Assembly: GCF_004770055.1 (NCBI RefSeq)
Contig: NZ_RQEP01000012.1
Span: 186,001-250,000 of the forward strand
DNA length: 64,000 nt
Source of the DNA: Leptospira semungkisensis
GTDB taxonomy: Bacteria; Spirochaetota; Leptospiria; Leptospirales; Leptospiraceae
Direction of reading: 5' to 3'
Part shown: positions 8,161-18,127 of the stretch, piece after piece
Numbering within the stretch: the stretch's first letter is position 1
How the letters are laid out: each line of letters starts with the position of its first letter
Program-made: the position numbers and the translations under genes
The notes under the pieces: model-generated
What the model saw: the letters and a program-made list of their open reading frames with translations, nothing else
Database searches by the model: none
What the model was told of the DNA's origin: nothing

Positions 8161-9204
8161 TTAGCGAATGGTGTCTGTTTTCTTATAAGACTGCACGAGT
8201 TTTCGAGCAGCTTGGTACGAGCCTGATAGACCTTGTACTACTCTATCTTCTTCTTTTTCGAATTCTTCGCCTAACTTGGAATGGAAATCGTCCAGAAGCA
8301 TAGCCTGCACGGATTCATGAAGCCAATGTTTAGCCTGCTCCTTTCTTTTCTTATCCAAGTAACCGGTTTCTTTGATTGCGCTAATAAAAGTTTGGATTTC
8401 AGACCAGATCTCGGATATCCCTTCTCCAGTATGTGCTGAACAAGTTCTGACCTCGGTCTTCATTCCTGATTCATGAGAAGGAAGAAAATGCACTGCAGAA
8501 ATCGTTTCGCTTTTCGCACGATTGGCGCGCATCGTGTTCTCTCCGTCCGCCTTGGTGATCGCGATCAGATCTGCCATCTCCATGATGCCTCTCTTGATCC
8601 CTTGCAATTCGTCCCCGGCTCCTGCTATCAGTAGAAGAAGAAAAATATCCACCATCGAATACACTGCCGTTTCGGATTGTCCTACACCTACCGTTTCGAC
8701 TAGAATAGTATCGAAGCCGGCGGCTTCGCAGAGAAAAATAGTCTCTCTGGTTTTACGAGCCACTCCTCCCAATGAATCTCCGGATGGGGAAGGGCGAATG
8801 AATGCTTCTTTTTTACGAGAGAGAGTTTCCATCCTGGTCTTGTCTCCCAGAATAGAACCCTTGGAAAGTTGAGAAGAAGGATCTATCGTAAGTACTGCGA
8901 TCTTTCTTCCCTTATCAATCAGATGATTTCCGAAAGTTTCTATGAAACTGCTTTTACCGACTCCCGGAATTCCTGTGATCCCCACGCGAACACTTTTGCC
9001 TGAATGAGGAAGGCATTTTTCTAAAATAGCTTCTGCTAATTCTTGATGAGAAGGAAGGGTGCTTTCTATCAGGGTGATAGCACGGCTGAGAAGTACGATA
9101 TCTCCTGCCAAGATTCCTTGTACGAATGTCTCCAGATCCGGAAGGATCTTCTTCTTAACCGAGCCTCTGACTAGGCTTTCGTCCGATCCTTCCGTCGCCG
9201 GCAT
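8161..9204 (-). CDS. meaB: Methylmalonyl-CoA mutase-associated GTPase (MeaB/ArgK)
   Basis: A 347-residue G3E-family GTPase. The Walker A motif GITGIPGVGKSSF lies near residue 76, and LTIDPSSQLSKGSILGDKTRM follows, with the conserved MeaB switch block. Further on are DTILVETVGVGQSE (G3) and LIAITKADGEN, a NKxD-type variant. MeaB protects and reactivates methylmalonyl-CoA mutase and gates delivery of adenosylcobalamin. It starts four bases after the mutB stop codon, in the usual operon order mutA-mutB-meaB. Length is normal and no residue looks out of place. Confidence 0.93.
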   Translation of the reverse strand: MPATEGSDESLVRGSVKKKILPDLETFVQGILAGDIVLLSRAITLIESTLPSHQELAEAILEKCLPHSGKSVRVGITGIPGVGKSSFIETFGNHLIDKGRKIAVLTIDPSSQLSKGSILGDKTRMETLSRKKEAFIRPSPSGDSLGGVARKTRETIFLCEAAGFDTILVETVGVGQSETAVYSMVDIFLLLLIAGAGDELQGIKRGIMEMADLIAITKADGENTMRANRAKSETISAVHFLPSHESGMKTEVRTCSAHTGEGISEIWSEIQTFISAIKETGYLDKKRKEQAKHWLHESVQAMLLDDFHSKLGEEFEKEEDRVVQGLSGSYQAARKLVQSYKKTDTIR

Positions 9205-9208
9205 GAGA

Positions 9209-11389
9209 TTATTGACCTTCTACGCTTTTGATGAGGAGTTCTAGGATCTCCACTCCTGCTTTGGAAATCTTAGTGCCCGGCCCGAAGATACCGTTCACTC
9301 CTGCCTTATACAAGTAATCATAATCTTGCTGAGGAATCACTCCTCCTGCGATGACTAAAATGTCTTCGCGACCAAGATTCTTAAGTTCTTGGATAACCTG
9401 AGGCACAAGTGTCTTATGACCCGCTGCGAGACTAGAGACTCCGAGTACATGCACGTCATTCTCTATCGCCTGTTTTGCAGCTTCTCCCGGAGTTTGGAAG
9501 AGAGGGCCTATATCGACGTCGAATCCCATATCGGCAAAGCTCGTTGAGATTACCTTGGCACCTCTATCGTGACCATCCTGTCCCATCTTTGCGACCATGA
9601 TACGAGGTTGTCTTCCCTCGAGCTTGGCAAATTTGGCGGAGAGTTCTTTGGCCTTTTTGAAATCGGGATCGTCCATGATTTCTTCCGAATATACGCCTTT
9701 GATCATGTGAGTGACTGACTTATAGCGTCCGAACACTTTCTCCATGGCGTAAGAAATTTCTCCGAGAGTAGCTCTTTTTCGAGCCGCGTCCACCGCAAAT
9801 GCGAGTAGATTTCCTTTTCCTGTTTGGGCGCATTCAGTAATTGTATTGAGGGCCGCTTCGACAGCTGCATTGTCCCGATTCTTCTTGAGCTCGTTCAGCT
9901 TTTTGATCTGGGATTCTCTCACTGCAGTATTATCGATATCTAAAATATCCAAAGGATTTTCTTTTTCCGGGCGATAACGATTGATCCCTACGATCACATC
10001 TCTTCCGGAATCGATCCTTGCCTGTTTCCGGGCAGCGGCTTCTTCTATCCTCATTTTGGGGATCCCGGTCTCGATCGCCTTTGCGATCCCGCCTAGTTGC
10101 TCGACTTCTTGGATCAATTCCCAGGCTCTTTCTGCGAGTTGCGCAGTGAGGGATTCTACATAATAAGAACCGCCCCATGGATCCACGACTCGATGGATAT
10201 TTGTTTCTTCTTGTAAATAGATCTGAGTGTTTCTTGCGATCCTTGCGGAGAAGTCCGTAGGAAGTGCGATCGCTTCGTCTAACGCGTTCGTATGTAGAGA
10301 CTGAGTATGTCCGAGAGCCGCAGCCAATGCTTCTATACAGGTTCTTCCCACATTATTGAATGGATCCTGTTCCGTTAAACTCCAACCTGAGGTTTGACAA
10401 TGAGTTCTAAGCGCGAGAGACTTGCTATTCTTAGGATTGAATGTCTTCACTAGTTTTGCCCAGAGAAGTCTTCCCGCTCTCATCTTAGCGATTTCCATGA
10501 AGTGATTCATTCCTATCGCCCAGAAGAAGGAGAGGCGAGGAGCGAAACTATCCACATCCATCCCGGCCTTGATCCCAGTGCGTAGATATTCCAATCCGTC
10601 AGCTAGAGTATAAGCAAGCTCGATGTCGGCAGTTGCTCCAGCTTCCTGCATATGATAGCCGGAGATAGAGATCGAATTGAACTTAGGCATGAACTCAGTG
10701 GTGTACTGAAAGATATCCGCGATAATCCTCATCGAAGGTTCCGGCGGATAAATATAAGTATTTCTCACCATGAACTCTTTTAAGATATCGTTCTGGATGG
10801 TTCCGGAAAGTTGTTCCGGCTTCACACCTTGCTCTTCAGCAGCTACGATATAAAATGCAAGAGTAGGGATGACCGCACCGTTCATCGTCATGGAAACGGA
10901 CATCTGGTCCAAAGGGATTTGATCGAATAAGATCTTCATGTCCAGCACGGAGTCGATTGCAACTCCCGCTTTTCCCACATCTCCTAGAACTCTTTCGTGA
11001 TCGGAGTCGTATCCTCTGTGAGTTGCCAAGTCGAATGCAACGGAAAGTCCCTTCTGTCCTGCGGCCAAGTTTCTACGATAGAATGCATTGGATTCTTCGG
11101 CGGTGGAGAAGCCTGCGTACTGGCGAATGGTCCAAGGTTGTTGGACATACATAGTAGAATACGGTCCTCGTAAGAAAGGAGGAAGTCCTGCAGCAAAATC
11201 TAAATGTTCTAAGGATTCCACATCCTTAGGAACGTAAACAGGTTTAACAGGGATCTTCTCGGGAGTATTCCAAACGGTTTCTTCTATTTTAGAAAGACCT
11301 AATTCATCCAAGGCTTCCTTAGACCAGGATTCAAATTTAGAATCACCAACAACGGGAGAACGATTTGCGGAGAAGGAAGGTCGTTTCAT
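9209..11389 (-). CDS. mutB: Methylmalonyl-CoA mutase large (catalytic, B12-binding) subunit
   Basis: A 726-residue catalytic subunit. An N-terminal TIM barrel has RQYAGFS near residue 89 (active-site Tyr) and SGYHMQEAG near 243 (active-site His). [19 protein letters not shown] and the block [20 protein letters not shown] follow. The C-terminal cobalamin domain has [11 protein letters not shown] (near 603), whose His is the lower axial ligand to cobalt, and the matching SSLAAGHK. It interconverts methylmalonyl-CoA and succinyl-CoA with adenosylcobalamin, linking odd-chain fatty acid and branched amino acid breakdown to the TCA cycle. It overlaps mutA by four bases. All catalytic blocks are present. 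Confidence 0.96.
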   Translation of the reverse strand: MKRPSFSANRSPVVGDSKFESWSKEALDELGLSKIEETVWNTPEKIPVKPVYVPKDVESLEHLDFAAGLPPFLRGPYSTMYVQQPWTIRQYAGFSTAEESNAFYRRNLAAGQKGLSVAFDLATHRGYDSDHERVLGDVGKAGVAIDSVLDMKILFDQIPLDQMSVSMTMNGAVIPTLAFYIVAAEEQGVKPEQLSGTIQNDILKEFMVRNTYIYPPEPSMRIIADIFQYTTEFMPKFNSISISGYHMQEAGATADIELAYTLADGLEYLRTGIKAGMDVDSFAPRLSFFWAIGMNHFMEIAKMRAGRLLWAKLVKTFNPKNSKSLALRTHCQTSGWSLTEQDPFNNVGRTCIEALAAALGHTQSLHTNALDEAIALPTDFSARIARNTQIYLQEETNIHRVVDPWGGSYYVESLTAQLAERAWELIQEVEQLGGIAKAIETGIPKMRIEEAAARKQARIDSGRDVIVGINRYRPEKENPLDILDIDNTAVRESQIKKLNELKKNRDNAAVEAALNTITECAQTGKGNLLAFAVDAARKRATLGEISYAMEKVFGRYKSVTHMIKGVYSEEIMDDPDFKKAKELSAKFAKLEGRQPRIMVAKMGQDGHDRGAKVISTSFADMGFDVDIGPLFQTPGEAAKQAIENDVHVLGVSSLAAGHKTLVPQVIQELKNLGREDILVIAGGVIPQQDYDYLYKAGVNGIFGPGTKISKAGVEILELLIKSVEGQ

Positions 11390-13269
11390 TTGATTCCCAG
11401 CCTTTTGAGTAGATCGGAAAGTGTTTCTAAAAGATTGGAGCGGACATGCAAGAATCCGTTTACTCCTAAAGATTCTAGTTCCGGGATCTGATCCTTAGGA
11501 TAACCCGCAACATATACAAGAACCTTGGAGTCTTTTTTTATCTGAGGTAGGATCTCTTTCGCATAAGAAAGAACTTCCTCATCGGAAGAACAGAGAACGA
11601 TAACATTTGGTGCTTCTTTAGAAATTCCTAGGATTGCTTCTTGAGAGTTTTCGTAACTTCCCGGATCGATCACATTCAGACCGCCGCAACCCAAGAAATT
11701 CAAGGAGAAGATTGCTCTCGCCTTCTTCATCTTCAGATCTCCTAAAGGAAGAAGAAGTGCTTTTACGGTGGTTTGGTTCTTATTCTCCCAATCCTCCGTG
11801 GCCATTCTGATCTCTTCTAAGGCGTCTCCAGCAAAGAAGTCGGGCAGAGGTTCGCAAACGATCTCGCCTTCTACCTTAGGTAAAGAAGAAGACTTCAGAT
11901 TTTTATTCAAGTCTTTGTTCTTAATCCTATCCTTTGCATTTGGATATTGGTTGGTTCCAAGAAAGAATTCTTTGCGAGTAGAGTAATTTTCTTCCTTCTT
12001 CTTTCTGGAAGAAAGGATAGCAGATTGGATCTTGCCGGATTTCAGGCATTCCAAGAATCCTCCGTCTTTTTCGACTTCGGAGAAAAGTTTCCATGCTTGT
12101 TCCGTAATCGCATCGGTGACGGATTCTATATAATAAGAACCTGAAGAAGGATCCGCGACCTTATCTAAGTAGGACTCATGTTTCATCAAAAGTTGGATGT
12201 TTCTTGCGATCCTAAGAGAGAAGGAGTCTGCAGGTTGAAGAAGATGATCGAATGGGAATACATTGATGACTTCTGCGCCTCCAATGGCTGCAGAGATCGC
12301 CTCCGTGGTTCCTCTTAAAATATTATTATGAAGATCGTAGATCCCGTAATTGAATCTTGCAGTTTCCGCAGTGATGAACGGAAGACTCGCTTCTCCCTTA
12401 TCCGAAGAATAAGACGAGAATATTTCCGCCCAAAGAGTTCTTGCGGCTCTGAACTTAGCAATCTCTAAGAAGTAGTCCGGCCCGATGGTAAATTGGAAGA
12501 TCGTTTGAGAATTTACAATCTCAGGGCTGATCCCTAATTCTCCCAGTCGAAACAAATACTCAGAACCGAGCGCCAGCGTATATGCCAACTCTTGAACGAT
12601 CGTGGAACCACTGTCTCTAAAAGAAGAAGAATGAATGGTGAGTGCACGGAAATGTTTCCATTTGCCTGCAAGTTCGGATAGGATCGGCTTTAAGGTTTCA
12701 GGGCCATGTCCTGCAGAATGACCTTGTCTTGCAAGGATTCTATAAGGGTCATAACCCAATCCGCCTACAATAGTCTTATTCTTAGGAAGCCAAGAATAGA
12801 TTTCGGGAGATCTTTCTTCTGCAACGAAATGAAGAGTGATGTCATCTAAAGGAAGATCTTGGATCAAGAATTCCAGATCCTTAGGACCTTGAACAGGAAC
12901 ACCTTTCTTTCCGGAAGTGGAGTTGGAGATCACAAAGCCAAGCGCAGAAACTCCGTTATGGATCGCTTCGAATGCGAGAGTCTTTGCAGTCTTTAGATCG
13001 GGAGAATCGATATCTTGGCGAATGCTCCACTCATTGGTAAGTTTGCGAGTTGAACGAACATACGGAAATTTTCCAGGCAAATTGGAGAGGAGCCATTCCT
13101 TTCCTTTCAAATCCTCTTTTCTATAAAACGGACGGATCTTAAATCCTTCCTGGGTTTCCCAAACCAGTTTTTTATCGAAGTCCGCACCTTTCAGATCTTT
13201 TTGGATCAGATTGGTCCATTCTTCCGTGGAGATAGGTGGAAATTCGGAAAAGAGTTTTTGAGATGCCAT
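11386..13269 (-). CDS. mutA: Methylmalonyl-CoA mutase small subunit
   Basis: A 627-residue paralogue of the large subunit. The barrel retains [27 protein letters not shown] and [18 protein letters not shown], but the B12 DxHxxG signature is missing from the C-terminal domain ([15 protein letters not shown] instead). This is the normal state of the non-catalytic beta subunit of heterodimeric mutases. It stabilises MutB. It starts at ATG 13269, just ten bases after the TerC gene on the same strand, so the mutase genes may share transcription with terC or have a promoter inside it. No B12 riboswitch can fit in that gap. Confidence 0.92.
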   Translation of the reverse strand: MASQKLFSEFPPISTEEWTNLIQKDLKGADFDKKLVWETQEGFKIRPFYRKEDLKGKEWLLSNLPGKFPYVRSTRKLTNEWSIRQDIDSPDLKTAKTLAFEAIHNGVSALGFVISNSTSGKKGVPVQGPKDLEFLIQDLPLDDITLHFVAEERSPEIYSWLPKNKTIVGGLGYDPYRILARQGHSAGHGPETLKPILSELAGKWKHFRALTIHSSSFRDSGSTIVQELAYTLALGSEYLFRLGELGISPEIVNSQTIFQFTIGPDYFLEIAKFRAARTLWAEIFSSYSSDKGEASLPFITAETARFNYGIYDLHNNILRGTTEAISAAIGGAEVINVFPFDHLLQPADSFSLRIARNIQLLMKHESYLDKVADPSSGSYYIESVTDAITEQAWKLFSEVEKDGGFLECLKSGKIQSAILSSRKKKEENYSTRKEFFLGTNQYPNAKDRIKNKDLNKNLKSSSLPKVEGEIVCEPLPDFFAGDALEEIRMATEDWENKNQTTVKALLLPLGDLKMKKARAIFSLNFLGCGGLNVIDPGSYENSQEAILGISKEAPNVIVLCSSDEEVLSYAKEILPQIKKDSKVLVYVAGYPKDQIPELESLGVNGFLHVRSNLLETLSDLLKRLGIK

Positions 13270-13279
13270 CGACTGCCGC

Positions 13280-14275
13280 CTACGGACGTTCCTTTTTTGT
13301 TTTTATATAGTGAGGAAGAGAAACGAGAATCGAGATCACCAAGGTAGCCAAGATCACAATCAGAGAAAGTTCTATAGATACATGGATGACTCTTCCGAAC
13401 AAATAGCCCGAAAAAGAAGGAAGAAGAAGCTTCACTCCCACGAAGGCAAGAAGAAGGGCGACTCCTTTTTTGAGGTGCACGAACAGTTCCATGACACCGC
13501 CCAGAAGAAAGAACAGGGATCTGAGTCCTAGGATCGCAAATACGTTAGATGTATATATGATGAAACTATCTTGAGTGATCGAAAAGATCGCAGGAATGGA
13601 ATCCACTGCGAATAGTATATCGCTGAATTCTACTACGATCAAAATCAAAAAGGTAGAAGTGAAAACCTTTTTGCCATGTTCCTTCACCATGAATTTTTCA
13701 GGATGAAAAGTATGAGTCATAGGAAGCACTTTCTTAGCGTACGTAAGAAGTTTCATCTTCTCCGGATCGAATTCATCTTCTTCTTCCGAGTGAAAGAACA
13801 TCTTCCAAGCGGAATATAAGAGAAGAAGTCCGAATAGATACAGGATCCATTCGAAACGGGAAACAAGTTCCGCTCCGGAAAAGATCATGATCGCTCGGAA
13901 GATCAGAGCGCCTATAATTCCCCATTTCAAGATCATCGGCTGGTGTTGGGCCGTTATCCTGAACTTGGAAAAGATCATGATAAACACAAAAAGGTTATCA
14001 ACGGAAAGTGAATATTCTAGAAGATATCCCGCTAAGAATTCCAAGGTTTTCTCTTTTGCAAGTTCCGGTTGATTCGGATCTTGGTGAAAGATGTAAACGA
14101 GCATGGAAAAACTGAATGCAAGAGTTACCCAGAACAAAGTCCAGTAGCCGGACTCTCTTAGAGAGAGTTTATGAGCCTTTTTATTCAGTACGAATAGATC
14201 TAAGTAGATCAAAAGGCCTACTAGAACGGAAAAAATCAGAAAAAGTGTAGAATCTTTTTGGCTAAACGAAATCAT
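13280..14275 (-). CDS. TerC-family integral membrane protein (Alx-like metal exporter)
   Basis: I choose ATG 14275 (331 residues); an open extension to a TTG at 14347 would put 24 hydrophilic residues before the first helix. About nine membrane segments are visible. Family marks are EYSLSVDNLFVFIMIFSKF in the first half and VEFSDILFAVDSIPAIFSITQD in the second, each with acidic residues within the membrane. TerC/Alx proteins export Mn2+ or help load exported proteins with metals; tellurite resistance is the historical name. The leader contains a notable hairpin (14286-14322). It lies just upstream of mutA. Confidence 0.88.
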   Translation of the reverse strand: MISFSQKDSTLFLIFSVLVGLLIYLDLFVLNKKAHKLSLRESGYWTLFWVTLAFSFSMLVYIFHQDPNQPELAKEKTLEFLAGYLLEYSLSVDNLFVFIMIFSKFRITAQHQPMILKWGIIGALIFRAIMIFSGAELVSRFEWILYLFGLLLLYSAWKMFFHSEEEDEFDPEKMKLLTYAKKVLPMTHTFHPEKFMVKEHGKKVFTSTFLILIVVEFSDILFAVDSIPAIFSITQDSFIIYTSNVFAILGLRSLFFLLGGVMELFVHLKKGVALLLAFVGVKLLLPSFSGYLFGRVIHVSIELSLIVILATLVISILVSLPHYIKTKKERP

Positions 14276-14285
14276 CGCAGCTTCT

Positions 14286-14322
14286 GAGGAACTAAAAACT
14301 GTCCTCGTAAGACAGGTTCCTC
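14286..14322 (-). promoter_or_regulatory. Terminator-like hairpin in the TerC leader
   Basis: On the minus strand, CTGTC (14315-14311) and GACAG (14303-14299) form a stem that extends through T-G and T-A pairs to a three-base loop. It is followed at once by TTTTT. Outside it, GAGGAAC (14322-14316) is the exact complement of GTTCCTC (14292-14286), with a one-sided U-rich bulge. The whole structure ends 10 bases before the terC start codon. The inner hairpin plus U-run has the form of an intrinsic terminator or attenuator. TerC/Alx genes in other bacteria are often under Mn2+ riboswitches (yybP-ykoY), but the conserved core of that class is not visible here. Confidence 0.4.
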
Positions 14323-14357
14323 GGTTCGATCTGGAAGACAATCCCAAATCGACTTGG

Positions 14358-15005
14358 ATGGAGTATAGAAAGCTAGTTATGATTTACATCGCATTCCCCG
14401 TTTTAGCCATTTTTCATTTGGTAGCCATCGCATATTGGCCGGATATTTTTCTTCTCCGTTTGTTTTCCAAGATCGCGCCTATCGTATTCCTTCTTGCGAG
14501 CAGTGTTTGGGAAGGAAGATGGAAAACGAGCGCAGGTCTTTGGCTTGGTATCGGACTAGTATTCTCTTTAGGAGGGGATACGATCTTGGCCTTCCCGGAT
14601 CGATATTTCGTTTTCGGGCTCGGAAGTTTTCTAATCGCACAAGTTTCGTACTCTGTGAGCTTCTCTCTCGGAAATCCGGTACATTTCCTGCGAGTGATCC
14701 CCTTTCTGATCTTTGGGGCAGGATATTATTACTGGCTTCTTCCTGGGATTGCCGGAGCCTTGCAGATTCCCGTAGCGGTTTACGTGACGGCGATCTGCGT
14801 TATGGGCTGGAGATCCACTGCGAGAGAAGTTTCTCCGAGAGATCGAATCCTCGGAATCCTAGGCGCACTCAGTTTTATACTTTCGGATTCCCTAATTGCA
14901 CTCGGACAATTCACTCCGAACAAACTTCCATTGCATGGAGTTTGGATCATGGGCACTTACTATGTAGCTCAGATGCTGATTTATCTTTCTCAAGAAGAAG
15001 AATAA
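14358..15005 (+). CDS. YhhN/TMEM86-family membrane protein
   Basis: A 215-residue protein with about seven or eight membrane helices. YhhN-type motifs are visible: a Lys/Pro-containing second helix (LFSKIAPIVFLLASS), GLVFSLGGDTILAFPDRYFVFGLGSFLIAQVSY, and a late helix with ALSFILSDSLIALGQF. Eukaryotic relatives (TMEM86B) hydrolyse lysoplasmalogens; the bacterial role is poorly defined. An alternative start is ATG 14379. It is divergent from terC with a gap of only about 80 bases. Confidence 0.75.
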   Translation: MEYRKLVMIYIAFPVLAIFHLVAIAYWPDIFLLRLFSKIAPIVFLLASSVWEGRWKTSAGLWLGIGLVFSLGGDTILAFPDRYFVFGLGSFLIAQVSYSVSFSLGNPVHFLRVIPFLIFGAGYYYWLLPGIAGALQIPVAVYVTAICVMGWRSTAREVSPRDRILGILGALSFILSDSLIALGQFTPNKLPLHGVWIMGTYYVAQMLIYLSQEEE

Positions 15006-15070
15006 TTGAAAAAAATATTATTGAACGAGCTTGAAAATCCCCTAGAATTGTCGCGACCGGAGTATGCAGA

Positions 15071-15799
15071 ATGACTATTAAACCTTTAAAAGAAACAACT
15101 TTCTTGGAAGCAGTAGCCGCCGCCATCCAACATGAGAAAGATTACTTCGAATTCTATATGGATACGTACGAGAAACTTCCTCCAGGAAGAACGAGAGAGT
15201 TATTCGAAAAACTCGCAGAAGAAGTAGATGAACATATCAGGTTCATCCAAGAAGTATACGAGATTGCAGAAGGATCTGAACTTCCTAATCTAAAACAGTT
15301 AGCTGCCATTCATAAGTTCCATCAGACTACTATCCAAAAGATCATGAATAAGGTAGAACGTACTATCACTGGTTCCGGTTCCAAAGACGCTCACGAAGCG
15401 CTTGAGCTTGCGATCCGAGAGGCAGAAAACTCTGTCGCGTTTTACGAGAAGCTCACTACCAAGTTCGATGACGAGAATATCAAATTATTGTTTAGCAAGC
15501 TAATGGATTATAATCACAATTATCAATCCCTGTTAGAAGCTGAGCTGAATTCATTTGACCAAACCAGTTCCGGACGAGGAGCTTATTTCTGGGACGAACA
15601 AGCAGAAGAAGTTGCTAAGGCTACTCAAACTCCTTCCAAGGCGGCTAAAAGCCTGAAGCCTGCGAAGGCAAAGAAGTCGGCACCTAAGAAGGCAGCGAAA
15701 AAAGCTCCTGCTAAAAAAGCCAAAGTAGTCGCGAAGAAAAAAACTTCTCCTAAGAAAGCTGCACCTAAGAAAAAGGCCGCTGCTAAGAAAAAAAGATAA
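15071..15799 (+). CDS. Ferritin-like diiron protein with histone H1-like Lys/Ala tail
   Basis: A 242-residue protein with two parts. Residues 1-160 form a four-helix ferritin/rubrerythrin-like bundle, with AIQHEKDYFEFYM, LAEEVDEHIRF (ExxH), ELAIREAENSVAFYEKL, and a second, variant ligand block LMDYNHNYQSL with Asp where Glu is usual. Residues 187-242 are almost entirely Lys, Ala and Pro (KKSAPKKAAKKAPAKKAK and similar repeats), like the histone H1 C-terminal tail and bacterial Hc1-type DNA-binding proteins. I infer a nucleic-acid-associated iron or peroxide-handling protein, in analogy to Dps. A clear intrinsic terminator follows. Confidence 0.75.
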   Translation: MTIKPLKETTFLEAVAAAIQHEKDYFEFYMDTYEKLPPGRTRELFEKLAEEVDEHIRFIQEVYEIAEGSELPNLKQLAAIHKFHQTTIQKIMNKVERTITGSGSKDAHEALELAIREAENSVAFYEKLTTKFDDENIKLLFSKLMDYNHNYQSLLEAELNSFDQTSSGRGAYFWDEQAEEVAKATQTPSKAAKSLKPAKAKKSAPKKAAKKAPAKKAKVVAKKKTSPKKAAPKKKAAAKKKR

Positions 15800-15808
15800 G
15801 AACTAGAG

Positions 15809-15840
15809 AACCGGGGAGCTAAGCTTTCCCGGTTTTGGTT
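15809..15840 (+). terminator. Intrinsic terminator after the ferritin-like gene
   Basis: AACCGGG (15809-15815) pairs with CCCGGTT (15828-15834) around a 12-base loop that can fold further (AGCT/AGCT). A T-rich stretch follows. It begins 10 bases after the stop codon and separates this gene from the aminotransferase. Confidence 0.7.
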
Positions 15841-15866
15841 GAAAAAAAAGTTTTCGCTCTTAGCAT
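15839..15866 (+). promoter_or_regulatory. Possible promoter of the aminotransferase gene
   Basis: TTGAAA (15839-15844) and TAGCAT (15861-15866) are separated by 16 bases, and the start codon lies 21 bases further on. The -35 is good and the -10 only fair. A promoter is expected here, since the upstream gene ends in a terminator. Confidence 0.35.
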
Positions 15867-15886
15867 TCGATCCAAGTTGGACCTAG

Positions 15887-17032
15887 ATGAAAACGACTCC
15901 AAGTCCGGATTGGGCGAGAATACAACATCTATATCCCGTAAACAGGGAAATGATTTGGCTGAATAATTGTGGGACCACTCCTGCAAATACCGAAACACTC
16001 CAAGCGGTAAATGAATACTTACAAGGCTACGCCGCTCATGGAGGACAGACGGATGTTCGTCGCTATCCAAGTGTCAAGAAGGCCATCCGAAATATACTCG
16101 CAGAACTTCTAGGTGTAGACGCCGAAGAACTTTCTCTTATCCATCATACCAATGAAGGAATTGGATTTATATCGCTCGGGCTTCGTTTGAAAGCGGGGGA
16201 TCGGATCCTTCTTCTGGAGAATGAATACCCATCCAATATTTATCCTTGGGAGCATTGGAAAGATAAAGGGGTTTCTATCTCTTTTGTTCCAATGGCTGAT
16301 ACTCCAGACGCTTTTCTAGAAAATTTAAAATCAGCGATCACTCCCGACGTGAAAGTGGTGAGCTTATCTGCCGTGCATTGGTGCACTGGAATGCCTTTCC
16401 CGTTAGAAGAAATCGGTGCTCTTCTTTCAGAAAAGGGAATTGAATTCGTTCTAGATGGAGCTCAGGGAGTAGGGCTTCTTCCGGTTCGCCCTAGAGAAAT
16501 GGGGATTTCTTATATGGCCTTTCCGGCATGGAAATGGTTACTCGGTCCTTTGGGATTGGGAGTACTGTATGTTGCCAAGGAGAAGTTGGAACAACTGAAT
16601 TTTCCTTTCAAGGGGACCGGTTCCGTAGTCAACGACGAGGTCTATTTGCCGTATAGAGAAGAGCTCAAAGGTACGGATCGTTACGAGATCTCCACAGTGA
16701 ATTTTATCGACTGGGTATATTTTCAATCTACATTAGAAATGCTGCATAAAGTTGGATTTCATAACTCTATGGAAAGGATCTACGAACTCGCAGATTATCT
16801 TTCCGACAAATTAAGAGATTCCGGTTGGAAGTTGGCCTCGGATCATTTTCCGGATTTCAAAACAGGCATCGTTGTCGCTGAGAAAGATGGGCTTTCTATG
16901 GAGAATATCGTTTCTTCTCTCAAGCAAAACGGAGTCATGTGCGCTCTTCGTTTGGGAAGGGTTCGCTTCTCTCCCCATATCTATTTAGCCAAAGAACAAC
17001 TAGATCGGGTAGTGGATCTTCTTTCCAGGTAA
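15887..17032 (+). CDS. Class V aminotransferase / cysteine-desulfurase-like PLP enzyme
   Basis: A 381-residue fold-type I PLP enzyme. The N-terminal WLNNCGTTPANTETLQA matches the substrate loop of the NifS/isopenicillin-N-epimerase group. IHHTNEGIGFISLGL binds the phosphate. VLDGAQGVG supplies Asp190 and Gln193, and FPAWKWLLGPLG has the PLP-binding Lys216. The C-terminal region lacks an obvious sulfur-accepting Cys loop of IscS/SufS type, so transamination or an epimerase/lyase activity is as likely as desulfuration. The next gene starts six bases after its stop, so the two are probably cotranscribed. Confidence 0.85.
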   Translation: MKTTPSPDWARIQHLYPVNREMIWLNNCGTTPANTETLQAVNEYLQGYAAHGGQTDVRRYPSVKKAIRNILAELLGVDAEELSLIHHTNEGIGFISLGLRLKAGDRILLLENEYPSNIYPWEHWKDKGVSISFVPMADTPDAFLENLKSAITPDVKVVSLSAVHWCTGMPFPLEEIGALLSEKGIEFVLDGAQGVGLLPVRPREMGISYMAFPAWKWLLGPLGLGVLYVAKEKLEQLNFPFKGTGSVVNDEVYLPYREELKGTDRYEISTVNFIDWVYFQSTLEMLHKVGFHNSMERIYELADYLSDKLRDSGWKLASDHFPDFKTGIVVAEKDGLSMENIVSSLKQNGVMCALRLGRVRFSPHIYLAKEQLDRVVDLLSR

Positions 17033-17037
17033 TTCGA

Positions 17038-18003
17038 TTGGGTAGGATCTTAGAAAAAGCGGCCTTACTCTTTCCACTTTGGGTGATCCTTGGGGTTACG
17101 ATCACTTGGATCTTTCCGTCCGCACTTGTTTGGTTCAAGGGACCTTGGATCACTTATAGCCTCGGGCTCACTATGCTTGGGATGGGGATTAGCTTAAAGA
17201 CAGAGGATTTCACTCGGGTCTTTCAGATGCCAAAACCCATCTTAATCGGTGTGATCGGTCAGTATACGATCATGCCTCTGACCGGTTGGATCCTTGGGAA
17301 TTTCTTCCAATTGCCGACTCCGCTCGCTATCGGGATTATCGTCGTTTCTTGCTGTCCTGGAGGAGTGGCCTCCAATGTGATCTCTTTTTTAGCGAGAGGG
17401 GACTTGGCCTTATCCGTTACGATGACTGCAATTTCTACGTTGCTTTCCGTGGTAATGACCCCGCTTCTTACCTTATTTCTCGCGGGAAATAGCGTGGGAG
17501 CAAACGCTCTCGGACTATTTATAGATACGATCCAAGTAGTGATCCTGCCTGTAATTTTAGGTATTTTATTAAATCGTTATGCACCTAAATTCTCGGAGAA
17601 GGCGAAACTAGTTTCTCCTTTGATCGCGGTGCTTTTGATCACTCTGATCGTTGCTTCCATCATAGGTTCTGGAAAGCAAGCTGTGATCAGTTCAGGACCT
17701 CATCTGATTCTCTGTGTATTCTTGCTCCATCTCTCCGGTTATTTTTTCGGGTATTGGGTCGCATTTTTTGGGACTCGCTCCCTTACAGTGGCGAGAACCG
17801 TTTCCATAGAAGTGGGAATGCAAAACAGCGGCCTAGGTGCGGTTTTAGCTCGAAATAATTTTTCTGACCCATTGGTAGCTATTCCTGCTGCGATTTCCAG
17901 TTTGGTGCATTCTTTGATCGGAAGCGTTCTCGCAGGGATCTGGCGAAGGTCTATTCCGTCCGGTTTTGGGGAAAAAACACAGCTGCAAAGCGATCTTCCT
18001 TGA
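17038..18003 (+). CDS. Bile acid:Na+ symporter (SBF/PanS-like) family transporter
   Basis: The frame is open from 16939, inside the preceding gene. I choose TTG 17038, preceded eight bases earlier by AGG, which gives 321 residues. About nine or ten membrane helices are visible. Family marks are LGLTMLGMGISLKTEDF near the start, IIVVSCCPGGVASNVISFLARGD, where the broken helix binds Na+, and VSIEVGMQNSGLGAVLA in the second half. Such carriers take up organic anions (bile acids, pantoate, pyruvate) with Na+. The substrate here is unknown. Confidence 0.85.
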   Translation: MGRILEKAALLFPLWVILGVTITWIFPSALVWFKGPWITYSLGLTMLGMGISLKTEDFTRVFQMPKPILIGVIGQYTIMPLTGWILGNFFQLPTPLAIGIIVVSCCPGGVASNVISFLARGDLALSVTMTAISTLLSVVMTPLLTLFLAGNSVGANALGLFIDTIQVVILPVILGILLNRYAPKFSEKAKLVSPLIAVLLITLIVASIIGSGKQAVISSGPHLILCVFLLHLSGYFFGYWVAFFGTRSLTVARTVSIEVGMQNSGLGAVLARNNFSDPLVAIPAAISSLVHSLIGSVLAGIWRRSIPSGFGEKTQLQSDLP

Positions 18004-18127
18004 TTTTTACGATCTCTTTTTTTTTATAGCATAATCAAGTTCTGTGGGCTGGGATAAGGGCGGAAATCCGTCTAAATTCTATAAAAGCCTGTATCAGACT
18101 AATCTTTAGCTAAGAGAATCATTCGTC

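Noticed and set aside
11386..13280. B12 riboswitch upstream of the methylmalonyl-CoA mutase genes
   Set aside because: The gap to terC is only ten bases, and no cobalamin-box sequence is visible near it or in the TonB receptor leader.
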